From assembly GCA_019239895.1 (NCBI GenBank), contig JAFAZH010000005.1, forward strand, positions 62,001 to 126,000: a DNA stretch of 64,000 nucleotides, read 5' to 3'. Below are positions 42,755 through 51,573 of this stretch, one piece after another. The stretch's first letter is position 1; the number at the start of each line of letters is the position of its first letter. Made by a program: the position numbers and the translations under genes. Origin of the DNA: Abditibacteriaceae bacterium. GTDB lineage: Bacteria; Armatimonadota; Abditibacteriia; Abditibacteriales; Abditibacteriaceae. Under the pieces are notes generated by a model. That model saw nothing but the letters and a program-made list of their open reading frames with translations, had not been told where the DNA came from and made no database searches.

Positions 42755-43749
42755 GTGATTCTCCCTTAAGAGTTGCAGTTATTGGCGCATCGGGTATCGG
42801 CAAGAACCATGCGCGCTGGTTTCATCAGCATGGTTGTGAAGTCTGCGCTTTTGTCGGCTCCTCTCCAGAGGCTTTAGCCAAAACGCAGAGCACGCTCGAA
42901 AAAGGCTTTGGCTTCGCGGGTCGTGGTTATAGTGATGTCGCAGCCATGCTCAAGACGGAGCAGCCGGATATTGTCTGCATCTCCTGTCCCCCGCCGTTGC
43001 ATTTCGATTACGCCATGCAAAGCCTCCAGGCGGGCGCGCATCTGCTGTGTGAAAAACCCCTCGTTTATGATGCCTCAAAGTCAACACCTGAACTCATCGA
43101 GCAAGCTAATACCCTGGTAGCAACAGCCGCAACGCGAGGGGTCGTCTTTGGCACGCAGATGCAATATGCGACGACCCTAGACACGCTCCTTGAACTAAGC
43201 GGACATGCTGTGGGTGCTTCCAATATCCGCGAGTTTACAATGGAGATGGAAACCAAAAACTTGCGCCCCGGACGAGAATATGAAGCGATCTGGATTGACA
43301 TGTCGCCACACCCGCTCAGTGTGCTTCAAAAAATCGCGCCCGATGCCATCATCAATCCCGACTCTATTGAATGCACCCTGCGGCCCCACGAAACTGCCAC
43401 TCGATTTGAGTTAGTGGCTGCTGCTGATGCATCTCCACCCCAAGAGACCCCCCTCAAAGCGCACATCACCGTTCGCTATAATCCCGACCGCGCCGTGCCC
43501 CTCCGCCAGTTTGTCATTGATGGGCAAACCATTGACTATGTAGGTCGCAATAACGCCGAGGGCGAATTCTGTTCCTACCTGACTGCCGTCGATGGCCGCA
43601 GCATCGAGTTACCTGATTTCGTGGATACTCTTATCGGCAACTTCGTGCAAGCCTGTCAGGGCCAGGCACCCCTCACCGTTACAGGAGCTGACGGTGCCCA
43701 AAACGTTGCCTGGCAGTTGCAAATATTGGGGGCGGCACAGCGGGAATAA
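42751..43749 (+). CDS. Gfo/Idh/MocA-family oxidoreductase, coupled to the GH106-like gene
   Basis: The 332-residue protein has a Rossmann start (RVAVIGASGIGKNHARWF), the conserved CEKPLVYD motif with its lysine near residue 110, and the usual C-terminal sheet domain (WIDMSPHPLSVLQ). The ATGA overlap with the upstream stop codon implies translational coupling. This points to shared use: the hydrolase releases a sugar and this enzyme oxidises or epimerises it. The sugar cannot be named from sequence. Confidence 0.88.
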   Translation: MSDSPLRVAVIGASGIGKNHARWFHQHGCEVCAFVGSSPEALAKTQSTLEKGFGFAGRGYSDVAAMLKTEQPDIVCISCPPPLHFDYAMQSLQAGAHLLCEKPLVYDASKSTPELIEQANTLVATAATRGVVFGTQMQYATTLDTLLELSGHAVGASNIREFTMEMETKNLRPGREYEAIWIDMSPHPLSVLQKIAPDAIINPDSIECTLRPHETATRFELVAAADASPPQETPLKAHITVRYNPDRAVPLRQFVIDGQTIDYVGRNNAEGEFCSYLTAVDGRSIELPDFVDTLIGNFVQACQGQAPLTVTGADGAQNVAWQLQILGAAQRE

Positions 43750-43845
43750 AGCCATTACTGCTTCACGATTCAAATACGAGGCATAGAGGTTGCTCCACTT
43801 CTCAACCGCGATAAAGCAATAAAAGTTCTCAAGGAGGGAATACCA

Positions 43846-44211
43846 GTGACCATATATAACCATCGAACACTTCAACGCCACATCCACACAGTGAGGAGTG
43901 CAGGTTCCCTATTGGCTGCCGTGCTGCCATTCACTGCGCCAGGAATACAGACGGCCCAGGCAAAAGGTGACGATTGGGGTGGCTATGTTATTACGCACAA
44001 CCAAAAAACGGAGCAACAAGCCCTCAAACGGCTACAGAAAGAGCAGGCGCGGGCCTTCAAGGAACATCAACGCTTAGAAGCCAGCTATGTGAAGGACAAG
44101 CACCTGCGCCACAAAATGGACAAGCGCGAAAAAGAGGAACTCAAGCGTCAGCAAAAGCTGCAAAAAGAATGGCTAAAACAACACCAGTGGTCCCAAACTC
44201 ATCCGCAGTAA
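43846..44211 (+). CDS. Small secreted basic coiled-coil protein
   Basis: The 121-residue frame starts at GTG 43846, with AAGGAGG nine bases upstream. Residues 1-38 resemble a Sec signal (SLLAAVLPFTAPGIQTAQAK). The rest is a single highly charged helix, rich in Lys, Gln and Glu (KTEQQALKRLQKEQARAFK). I do not recognise a family. It may bind polyanions or act as a periplasmic chaperone-like coiled coil. A long inverted repeat begins seven bases after the stop. Confidence 0.7.
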   Translation: MTIYNHRTLQRHIHTVRSAGSLLAAVLPFTAPGIQTAQAKGDDWGGYVITHNQKTEQQALKRLQKEQARAFKEHQRLEASYVKDKHLRHKMDKREKEELKRQQKLQKEWLKQHQWSQTHPQ

Positions 44212-44217
44212 GTTTTA

Positions 44218-44502
44218 TTGAACCGCCAAGAGCGCCAAGGACGCCAAGAAGGGGAGAAAAGGAGAGGGGGAGAAGGGGGAACAAAGATAGCAGGATCAGG
44301 TGCGTTGCGAAGGGGCTGCCGTGCTTCGCGCAGCATCTGGTAATGGTTTCCATAGAGCTAATGTAGAGGTATGCACTCTATAGTTCCGCAGAGTAAATTC
44401 CTCGCTGTGTGAATGAGGACAAGGCTATGCGGCTTCCCTTCCCCTTCTCCCCCTCTCCCTTTCTCCCCTTCTTCTTGGCGCTCTTGGCGTCCTTGGCGGT
44501 TC
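44218..44502. repeat. Long inverted repeat, TTGAACCGCCAAG arms
   Basis: The left arm (44218-44280) consists of TTGAACCGCCAAGAGCGCCA, more CGCCAAG units and a purine-rich GGGGAGAAAAGGAGAGG tail. The right arm (44437-44502) is its imperfect complement over about 62 bp. In the arms, 'GCGCCAAG' and 'GGACGCCAAG' occur in swapped order. The 156-bp centre has no gene. It separates two convergent genes. Confidence 0.88.
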
Positions 44503-44509
44503 AACTCAA

Positions 44510-46867
44510 TCAGTAGATCAACGTCGGGCTGCTGATATAGACAGTGCCTTCCTGTTTCTGGCGGTTGGCGCTATCGAACAAGAAGAGGGTATCTATATGG
44601 ATAGGATAATGCACTGTACCATCGGCTTTGTCGTTGCCCCAGAATCCGGCGTGGGTGCCGTCTAAGGGGAAAGTGATATAGCGCCATCCCTTCCATTTAA
44701 CGGCCTCACCTTCGGGCTGAAAAGTTTGACCTGTGGCGTCGGTAAAGCGCATCCGTGCAATGTTGCCGCTGCCATCACCATAAACCCATAGTCCCAACGC
44801 CTTTGGTTGCCCCTTAATGGCCTTGAGCGCATTCGTTTTGGGCTGCACCTGCACGAACTTCCAACCAGCATCAAAACGATAAGTAATCTTTAACGCGCCC
44901 ATACCGGGCGCAGGCAATCCTGCCGGGGGTGTAGCTGTGGTCAGGGTTTGTTCCGAAGCGACTTTAGGATCACCTTCTGGCACAATTGCGTAGCCACCAG
45001 GCGCAGTATCCACCGCATAGCTGGCGAAGTTATCAGCCGCATGGAATTCTTCAACGGGCAAGCTTAAAACCACTTTGCCCCGGTCATCTTGAATGTTTAG
45101 GCCAACCCCATAGAACCCATTAGCCTCGGCCGCAACATTACTCGCCGCTGGTAAGTTAATGGTTTGTTCAGTTTGGCCGCTTTGAAATTGAATTGGCATT
45201 TTGGCTGGGGCAATGTCGCGGGTATCGGTTAAGTTAAGGGTGCCGCGAAATGCGCCGCCGGTGGGATTCTCCACCCGCACCGGCAATACACTGCCCACAC
45301 GCGGCAATAAGGTGACACGTAATGGATTAGTTACAATAATTTGAGTTTCTTGCACAAGTCTTATTCGGCTATTGGGAAAAGTGAGCACTATACGCACTGG
45401 CATAGGATCAGCGGAACGCATCACCGACACTACGGGTGGAATTTTAAGTATGTTGCCATGTGGCCCTAGATAACTCGAAAATTCCGTTGGATTACGAGCG
45501 AGTAATGATTTCGATAGATTGGCCGGAATACGAACATCATTGGGGGCAGTAGTCACGATTTCAGGGGGCAACCGCTCCCAGTCGGCAGCCAGGCGCAGCA
45601 TTTCATTGGGTTGAGTCGGCACCAGGTATTGTGGCGTGTCGGTCAAGGTCACAGCGAGGCCCTTAGTGTTAGCCGCGAGGGGCGCTATTTTGTCACCGGT
45701 ATAGCCTGTGACTTGAAAACTGCCCGGACTGGCCGGAATTGTTACCGGATGATTGTTGGCAGCAGTTGTCCAGGCCGCCAGACGCACCTCGTTCCCTTTA
45801 CTGAACAGCAAAACATAATCTTCTTCACCACCGACCATCAAACGCTTGTTGAAATGATAGCCATTCAGCAACGAAGTCAAGGTCTTGGCTGCCAGATAAG
45901 CGGGCTTAGGCGTATAAACTGGCGTCTGGTCGGGGTGATACGCATTGGCCACCGTGCCAAAATGGTGTTCTGGTTCTTTGGGGTCAGTACCATCGTCATG
46001 CCAGTCGTACCAGATGGAAAGCACAATGTCATTGGAAAGATTGTTAAGCCACTGGCGCGGCAGCATCTTGCCCTGCTTTTCCTCCGTGTAGCCACCCCAC
46101 GCGGCAGAATAGCCCCATTCGCCGGAGATGATGGGTATCTGCTTGCCCGTTGGTGCATACTTAGCGATCATCTGGCGCAAGCGGCGAAACTCAGGGGCCG
46201 CGGATTCTGGCCCCGTCTGGCGATAGGGATGAATCGAGACTGCCGACCAGTATTGTAAGAGACCCGCTTTAAAGCAAGCTTCAAGAAAGTTAAAATCTAC
46301 CGTCGAAGTGGCCGGGCCAATATAGGTCTCGGTGGGAGCCGCCGCGCGCAAAGCTTTGCCAACGGCTAAAGCTAATTTCGCATAATCATCAACATTGGCC
46401 TTCGGTCGCCAGAAGCCGCCATTAGGTTCGTTATATATCTCCCACAGGATGCCATGCCCTTTGAAGTGCTGTGCCGAAGCCGCTGCCCAGCGTGCAAACG
46501 CCTGCCGTCCTTCCTCTGTGTAGGGTGATAAATCATTGTCATAGAGGCGGTTGCTATAGTCGAGAATGAAAATAGCGTGCATGTGCTGCTTTTCCAGGGC
46601 CGCTATCAATCGGTCGTAAGCTGAGAAGTTATATTGGCCTCGCTCGCGTTCAATGCTGCCCCAGGCATAGTCCATTCGCACCCAACGAAAGCCACCCGCC
46701 GCAATCATCTCCATTTCACCCGCTTTAGGATCAGTAAAATGGATATTCACGCCGAGCGGGTTGTCAATTTCCGGCGGTGGCATCGCCGACGATTGCGCCT
46801 TTGCGCTGGGTTGGGACAAAACCAGGGATAAGGCGGTGAAGCCAATCAACAGAGAGCGAAGAGACAC
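44510..46867 (-). CDS. Secreted GH-A clan glycoside hydrolase (GH39/GH5-like)
   Basis: The protein is 785 residues if it starts at the GTG at 46867, which has GGGGG seven bases upstream and gives a clean signal peptide (SLLIGFTALSLVLSQPSAKA). An in-frame ATG at 46966 would add 33 residues ahead of the signal. Residues about 35-360 form a TIM barrel with acid/base Glu147 (LWEIYNEPNGGFW) and nucleophile Glu250 (IPIISGEWGYS). Beta-sandwich domains follow, and a C-terminal carbohydrate-binding-like domain (KITYRFDAGWKFVQVQP). The enzyme should act outside the cytoplasm on a polysaccharide; the linkage is unknown. Confidence 0.85.
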   Translation of the reverse strand: MSLRSLLIGFTALSLVLSQPSAKAQSSAMPPPEIDNPLGVNIHFTDPKAGEMEMIAAGGFRWVRMDYAWGSIERERGQYNFSAYDRLIAALEKQHMHAIFILDYSNRLYDNDLSPYTEEGRQAFARWAAASAQHFKGHGILWEIYNEPNGGFWRPKANVDDYAKLALAVGKALRAAAPTETYIGPATSTVDFNFLEACFKAGLLQYWSAVSIHPYRQTGPESAAPEFRRLRQMIAKYAPTGKQIPIISGEWGYSAAWGGYTEEKQGKMLPRQWLNNLSNDIVLSIWYDWHDDGTDPKEPEHHFGTVANAYHPDQTPVYTPKPAYLAAKTLTSLLNGYHFNKRLMVGGEEDYVLLFSKGNEVRLAAWTTAANNHPVTIPASPGSFQVTGYTGDKIAPLAANTKGLAVTLTDTPQYLVPTQPNEMLRLAADWERLPPEIVTTAPNDVRIPANLSKSLLARNPTEFSSYLGPHGNILKIPPVVSVMRSADPMPVRIVLTFPNSRIRLVQETQIIVTNPLRVTLLPRVGSVLPVRVENPTGGAFRGTLNLTDTRDIAPAKMPIQFQSGQTEQTINLPAASNVAAEANGFYGVGLNIQDDRGKVVLSLPVEEFHAADNFASYAVDTAPGGYAIVPEGDPKVASEQTLTTATPPAGLPAPGMGALKITYRFDAGWKFVQVQPKTNALKAIKGQPKALGLWVYGDGSGNIARMRFTDATGQTFQPEGEAVKWKGWRYITFPLDGTHAGFWGNDKADGTVHYPIHIDTLFLFDSANRQKQEGTVYISSPTLIY

Positions 46868-46976
46868 TAGATAACCCCCAAAACTTTGACTTGAACTAAA
46901 TTGAATGCACAACTGAGGAAGTATTATTATTTTACTACGAAGCAGAGTGGCTGCCAGAAACCCCAAGCAGCTAATG

Positions 46977-47004
46977 GTAGGGGCGCGGCAAGCAGCGCCC
47001 CTAC
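46977..47004. repeat. GTAGGGGCGC hairpin
   Basis: GTAGGGGCGC (46977-46986) pairs perfectly with GCGCCCCTAC (46995-47004) around GGCAAGCA. It is nearly identical to the complement of 27447-27474 and similar in plan to 56123-56146. It lies between two co-directional hydrolase genes. Confidence 0.85.
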
Positions 47005-47049
47005 GTGTTGCAGATTCTTACTGCAAACTAAAACAGCCAATCAAGACGA

Positions 47050-49311
47050 CTAGTATTGAAGAATAAGCTTGGCGTATTGATCTAAGGTTGCGTATTGGCC
47101 ATCATAAAGTTGTCCCTCGAAAGCCCACATGATACCCATTAAGCCATAGTCTTTCATGCGCTGGAAACTCCGTTGCATCGCCGCCTCGTCGTTTTGGCCC
47201 GTATTCTCGCCCCACACTTTTAAATGCAGCGCGTGCTGCTGCGCCAGATAAGATAAGTAATGCACGGGACTCCAACGCGCTTGATCCGGGCTATTCTCAT
47301 CAGCAACAGTCGCATTAGCATCAATCCAGGTGCAGTAAACAATGACGTTGGAATCATTAATGCCCTGAATAAAGCGAGCGAAATCGAAGCCACGTTGTAC
47401 TTCGCCATTGCGCTCTGGCGATGTTGAGCCATTAAGGTCGGTGGCAATAGCCGCGTCCACCTGCCCCGGACGAATGCCCCAGGAAGGATAGAGCATAGCA
47501 AGCCTGCCGGGATAATAGCGGCGCACAGTGACAATCTGCCAATCGTGATAATTCTTGAGACTGTCTAAATACCAATTGAGAAACTGTGCTGGCGCAGTGT
47601 GATTGGGACTGGGAGTACCAGGACTCCACACCGGCACGGGACAGGCCGGGATGCCAACAGGTAATCCAGCACTTCTGCCCTGTGCCAGAGCATCATAAGC
47701 CCAGTAACAGTTGGCGTGGTCTTTGTAACGAGTAGGCGGATAGTTCAACTCGCTATACCAACCCCAGCCTAAGCGCACCGCATAGAATCCATTGCCCAAA
47801 TCAGCAAAGACCCGCTGCACGTAAGCTGCCTGCTTGTTGCGCAGAGCTTGATTAAAAACCGCATTGACTCCATTCATCCCCGCTGCTGCATCAACGAAGC
47901 TATCACCATACTGATTTACATAGCGACTGTTCGGCAAATTAAAAGCCCACTGAGGTGGGTATTGCAATCCAAAATCCAGCACCGTCTGAAACCCGGCATC
48001 TTGATAAGCTTGCAACTTCGCTTTAACTTCAGAGATGTAAGCTTTGTTAAAAACGCCATCTTGCGGTTCATAGCGGTTCCAACCCAATTCCAAAACAGCC
48101 AGGCGCAGCCCCGCCGCATAATCCTGCTTTAACCTCCTGACATCGTTCTGCAAAGCACCGAAAATATATTTCGGTTTAGCGTCCGGGTTTGCTATTGTGG
48201 CAGTCGTTCCAGGTTGTGGCACAGCGGTTTGTCCCGGCGCAGGGAGTTTTACGCCAGTGAGGGCCTGCTTAACGAACGCGCCCCAGTAAGGCGTTGGCGT
48301 ATAATTCCAGTCGAGCAATAAGCGTGGCGAAGCACCGATATGAAAAGTCCACGCTGTCCAGTTGAGTTGATGTTGTTGAATATAATCCAGAATGCGTGGT
48401 GCCCATTTATAGGGGTCTTCTTGCTTAGGATCAGGCTCGCATCCAACTTCGCCTAAGAGTACTGGATGCTGCTCGGCGGTTTTGCCGAACTTATTGTCCC
48501 AATCCTTTTTCCAGGGGTAAACGTGAGTGTCATAAACAATGCCGTTGCCTTTAGTATCAGCGAGTGCGAAACCGTTATCTACACCAGACAAATCGTAAGC
48601 CCAGTCCAATCCGCCTGCGACAACCACATTATTAGCACCAACGGCTCGAATACGCTCTATCAACTTCTGTAAGCCTGGCGTTTCGTAAACGGTGGGAGCC
48701 GCATCATTGCCTTCTCTTTCCGCGACCAGTCCACCATTTTTCCAGATTTCCCAGGTGACATCCTTTGGCTCGTTATAAAGACCAAACAGCACCGCAGAAT
48801 TATTACTAAATCGCTGCGCCACCTCTTGCCAGAAGACAACGCTATTTTGATCTGGCATACTGTGCTGCCCTAAATAGTGGCCCCACACTCCGCCGTCCGA
48901 CCAGTGTAAATCCAGAATGACATAGCAATGTCTGGCAGCGGCGGCATTAACAAAATCGGCCACAATCTGACGATAGCTCAACCCGCCATCATTTTGCTCT
49001 TTTTGCATTCCGAACCAGCGATCCTGGCAGAGTGGCAAACGAATCGCATTGGCTTTCCAGTCCTGTGTTGCCACTTGCAACGATTGCAGCAGATGTTCCC
49101 CTGCATTCGACCACTCTATGCTGGGAATATTAACGCCCTGAAGACGCACAACACGCCCATCTGAGGTCTTTAACCGATTCCCATCCACATGTAATGCAGG
49201 AGGCACGTTACGAGAACTACGGTCTTGAGGTGCAGATAAAACCGGGAGGGCACAGCAAACTATCAGGGCAATACAAGCGGCCCATGCGCCAAGTCGAAAT
49301 AGACGAGGCAT
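47050..49311 (-). CDS. Secreted GH5 cellulase-like enzyme fused to a second barrel-like domain
   Basis: The 753-residue protein has a Sec signal at 1-27 (ACIALIVCCALPVLSA). The GH5 barrel (about 35-350) has RLQGVNIPSIEW, acid/base Glu181 (FGLYNEPKDV) and nucleophile Glu288 (LLGEVGCEPD). After a Pro/Thr linker (about 360-380), a second region (KPKYIFGALQNDVRRLKQDY onward) resembles a GH42-like or other GH-A barrel (LELGWNRYEPQDG, LDFGLQYPPQWAF). Two barrels in one secreted chain are unusual and suggest sequential attack on one polymer. Activity of the second barrel is inferred only. Confidence 0.85.
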   Translation of the reverse strand: MPRLFRLGAWAACIALIVCCALPVLSAPQDRSSRNVPPALHVDGNRLKTSDGRVVRLQGVNIPSIEWSNAGEHLLQSLQVATQDWKANAIRLPLCQDRWFGMQKEQNDGGLSYRQIVADFVNAAAARHCYVILDLHWSDGGVWGHYLGQHSMPDQNSVVFWQEVAQRFSNNSAVLFGLYNEPKDVTWEIWKNGGLVAEREGNDAAPTVYETPGLQKLIERIRAVGANNVVVAGGLDWAYDLSGVDNGFALADTKGNGIVYDTHVYPWKKDWDNKFGKTAEQHPVLLGEVGCEPDPKQEDPYKWAPRILDYIQQHQLNWTAWTFHIGASPRLLLDWNYTPTPYWGAFVKQALTGVKLPAPGQTAVPQPGTTATIANPDAKPKYIFGALQNDVRRLKQDYAAGLRLAVLELGWNRYEPQDGVFNKAYISEVKAKLQAYQDAGFQTVLDFGLQYPPQWAFNLPNSRYVNQYGDSFVDAAAGMNGVNAVFNQALRNKQAAYVQRVFADLGNGFYAVRLGWGWYSELNYPPTRYKDHANCYWAYDALAQGRSAGLPVGIPACPVPVWSPGTPSPNHTAPAQFLNWYLDSLKNYHDWQIVTVRRYYPGRLAMLYPSWGIRPGQVDAAIATDLNGSTSPERNGEVQRGFDFARFIQGINDSNVIVYCTWIDANATVADENSPDQARWSPVHYLSYLAQQHALHLKVWGENTGQNDEAAMQRSFQRMKDYGLMGIMWAFEGQLYDGQYATLDQYAKLILQY

Positions 49312-49350
49312 AAAACTCCTTTACTGCGAGGACAAGAGGAACAAAAGATT

Positions 49351-49467
49351 TAACCACCGATAAACACGGATGATTTTAGATGTTCGATACTGGATACACG
49401 ATGCTGGTTACTGGACACTCGATCTTCGATTCTCTATCCTCGTTGCAACTGTGTTTATCGGTGGTTA
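49351..49467. repeat. Inverted repeat, TAACCACCGATAAACAC arms
   Basis: Perfect 17-bp arms lie at 49351-49367 and 49451-49467. They share ACCACCGATRAACA with the repeat at 5714-5839. The interior carries the same GTATCCAGTATC and GAGAATCGAAGATCG modules in the opposite orientation. It separates ychF from the GH5 gene. Confidence 0.9.
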
Positions 49468-49470
49468 ATT

Positions 49471-50538
49471 TCAAACACTAAAGCGGAAGTTAACGCAGTC
49501 GCCATCCTGCATCACATATTCTTTGCCTTCCAGTCGAAGTGCGCCTTTTTCGCGGGCTGCATTCCAACTGCCCAACTCTTTCAGAGTATCGAAAGCCACC
49601 ACTTCAGCGCGAATAAAGCCGCGTGCTATGTCGCTATGAATCTTGGAGGCCGCCACCACTGCCGTGTCGCCGCGTGTTATTGTCCAGGCACGCACTTCAT
49701 CCTCACCCACCGTAAAGAACGATTGCAAGCCCAACGATTCATAGGCGAAGCGGATGAGTCGGTCACGCGCTGGTTCGGTCAGGCTCAAGGCTTCCAGAAA
49801 TTCGGCGCGGTCAGCTTCGGGCATCTGGGCAATATCGCTTTCAACTTGAGCCGAAAGCGCCAGCGACGGGGTGCCAACAGTCGGGGGTTCAGTGATCTGC
49901 GATTCACCAATATTCAAGACGACTAACAACGGCTTGGAAGAGAGAAAGGTATAACCGCGCAGCAGACGCTTTTCATCTTCAGTTAATTCGACATCACGCA
50001 ACGGGATTTCATTTTCGAGGGCTTTGTTGCACTTCTCCATCACTTCCAGTTCACGCTGGGCAGTGACTTGCTCGGCACCTTTTTTCTTCATCACATCAGC
50101 GCGCAATCGTTCAATTCGCTTCTCGATCACGGCTAAATCGGCAAAGGTTAATTCCATTGCCAATTCATCGGTATCGCGCTGGGGGTTAATGCTGCCCGCC
50201 GGATGCAGCAATTCATCATCGGGGAAGGCGCGCACCACATGAATCAGCGCATCCACCTGGCGCAACGCCCCAATGAGTGATGGAGAAAAGCCACCACTGC
50301 GCGCTTCACCAGGAACTAAGCCCGCAACATCCACAAACTCAATCGTGGCTGGAGTGGTTTTCTTGGGGTTATAAAGCGAAGAGAGGAAATCCAGTCGGCT
50401 GTCTGGCACTTTCGCCACGCCAACGTTCGCTTCTTTTTTTTCCGCGCCATAGCGATGTGTTTCCGCCTGTGCGCCCGTCAGAATATTAAACAGTGTTGTC
50501 TTACCTGCTGTGGGCAGACCAATAATTCCTACTTGCAT
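49471..50538 (-). CDS. ychF: Ribosome-associated P-loop ATPase YchF/OLA1
   Basis: The 355-residue Obg-family protein has G1 (GIIGLPTAGKTTLFN), G3 (VDVAGLVPGEA) and a non-canonical G4 (LNIG in place of NKxD), which is why YchF prefers ATP. A helical insertion and a C-terminal TGS domain (GDTAVVAASKIHSDIARGFI, then KEYVMQDGDCVNFRFSV) complete it. YchF binds ribosomes and modulates translation and stress responses. It is a housekeeping gene within a carbohydrate region. Confidence 0.97.
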   Translation of the reverse strand: MQVGIIGLPTAGKTTLFNILTGAQAETHRYGAEKKEANVGVAKVPDSRLDFLSSLYNPKKTTPATIEFVDVAGLVPGEARSGGFSPSLIGALRQVDALIHVVRAFPDDELLHPAGSINPQRDTDELAMELTFADLAVIEKRIERLRADVMKKKGAEQVTAQRELEVMEKCNKALENEIPLRDVELTEDEKRLLRGYTFLSSKPLLVVLNIGESQITEPPTVGTPSLALSAQVESDIAQMPEADRAEFLEALSLTEPARDRLIRFAYESLGLQSFFTVGEDEVRAWTITRGDTAVVAASKIHSDIARGFIRAEVVAFDTLKELGSWNAAREKGALRLEGKEYVMQDGDCVNFRFSV

Positions 50539-50550
50539 TTTGAAAGTTTT

Positions 50551-50620
50551 GAATTTTGAATTTTAAGTTTTGAATGAGAGCTGTTTTAATTCAACATTCA
50601 TAATTCAAAACTCAAAATTC
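50551..50620. repeat. Inverted repeat, GAATTTTGAATTTT arms
   Basis: GAATTTTGAATTTTAAGTTT (50551-50576) pairs imperfectly with 50595-50620. The arms are AT-rich permutations of GAATTTTGA and lie between ychF and fabI. This is a separate sequence family from the GC-rich repeats nearby. Confidence 0.75.
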
Positions 50621-50623
50621 TCA

Positions 50624-51400
50624 TTACATTCCCATAATTTGATAGCCGCCATCCACGTAGATGACCTGGCCAGTGATAAAAGATGAACCCTCGCTGGCCA
50701 GGAAGACCCCGGTCTGGCTGAGGGCAGCGGGGTCGCCAGCCCAACTCAAAGGAGAGTGTTCTTTAGCGTGCTTGAGCATCCCCGTAAAACCTGCAATGCC
50801 GCGTGCCGCAAGGGTATTGGTTGGCCCGGCGCTGATGCAGTTGACGCGAATCTTCTGTGCGCCTAAATCATAAGCCAAATAGCGTGCCGTGGCTTCAAGG
50901 GAAGCTTTGGCGACTCCCATCACGTTATAATTGGGCATGACTTTTTCCGAACCATAGTACGTCATGGCGATGATGCTGCCACCATTGGTCATTAAGGGCG
51001 CACTTTCCCGCGCTAAGGCGACGAGGGAATAGGCGCTGATGTCTTGAGCGACCCGAAAAGCTTCCCGTGAGGTATTGACAAAGGAGCCTTCTAGCGCCTC
51101 ACGCGGTGCATAGGCTACGCTGTGCAGCATCAAGTCCACGCGCTCGGTTTTGGTGCGGACAAAATCGAAGAAGGTTTTAATCTCTTCATCACTGCTGACA
51201 TCGCAGGGGGCCAGGGACACCTCTTCACCAAAAGTTGCGGTGAGTTCTTCCACATTCTCTTTAACGCGCTCGCCCTGATAATTAAAGATCAACTTGGCCC
51301 CGGCTTGCGCCCACGCCTGGGCAATAGCCCACGCAATGCTGCGCTTATTGGCGACACCAAAAACTAACCCAACTTTCCCGGCCAGAACACCATCACTCAT
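50624..51400 (-). CDS. fabI: Enoyl-[acyl-carrier-protein] reductase (NADH)
   Basis: The 258-residue short-chain dehydrogenase catalyses the last reduction of each fatty-acid elongation cycle. It shows the FabI type of cofactor motif (GLVFGVANKRSIAWAIAQ), LHSVAYAPRE and the catalytic pair Tyr158-x6-Lys165 (YNVMGVAK), which is the FabI spacing, and ends with ASEGSSFITGQVIYVDGGYQ. The length is normal. There is no other fatty-acid gene beside it. Confidence 0.97.
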   Translation of the reverse strand: MSDGVLAGKVGLVFGVANKRSIAWAIAQAWAQAGAKLIFNYQGERVKENVEELTATFGEEVSLAPCDVSSDEEIKTFFDFVRTKTERVDLMLHSVAYAPREALEGSFVNTSREAFRVAQDISAYSLVALARESAPLMTNGGSIIAMTYYGSEKVMPNYNVMGVAKASLEATARYLAYDLGAQKIRVNCISAGPTNTLAARGIAGFTGMLKHAKEHSPLSWAGDPAALSQTGVFLASEGSSFITGQVIYVDGGYQIMGM

Positions 51401-51422
51401 AACTTCATCCTAAATTTAATTC

Positions 51423-51564
51423 ACCACAAAGACACAAAGGGCACAAAGGAATTAAGAATACAAGAAACAGGATACAGAACACGAGGCATTGCTACCTTGC
51501 AGGTGTGCTGTTTCCTCTATTCTGTTTTCTCTCAAATCCTTTGTGCCCTTTGTGTCTTTGTGGT
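51423..51564. repeat. Inverted repeat, ACCACAAAGACACAAAGGGC arms
   Basis: Perfect 28-bp arms lie at 51423-51450 and 51537-51564. An inner, weaker pairing involves AAACAGGATACAGAA and its near-complement. It lies between fabI and the Gly-rich protein gene. Confidence 0.92.
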
Positions 51565-51573
51565 TAGTTCCTA

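Noticed and set aside
45611..46258. A 215-codon plus-strand frame opposite the GH39-like gene
   Set aside because: No start context and no family; it overlaps a clear TIM barrel with both catalytic acids.
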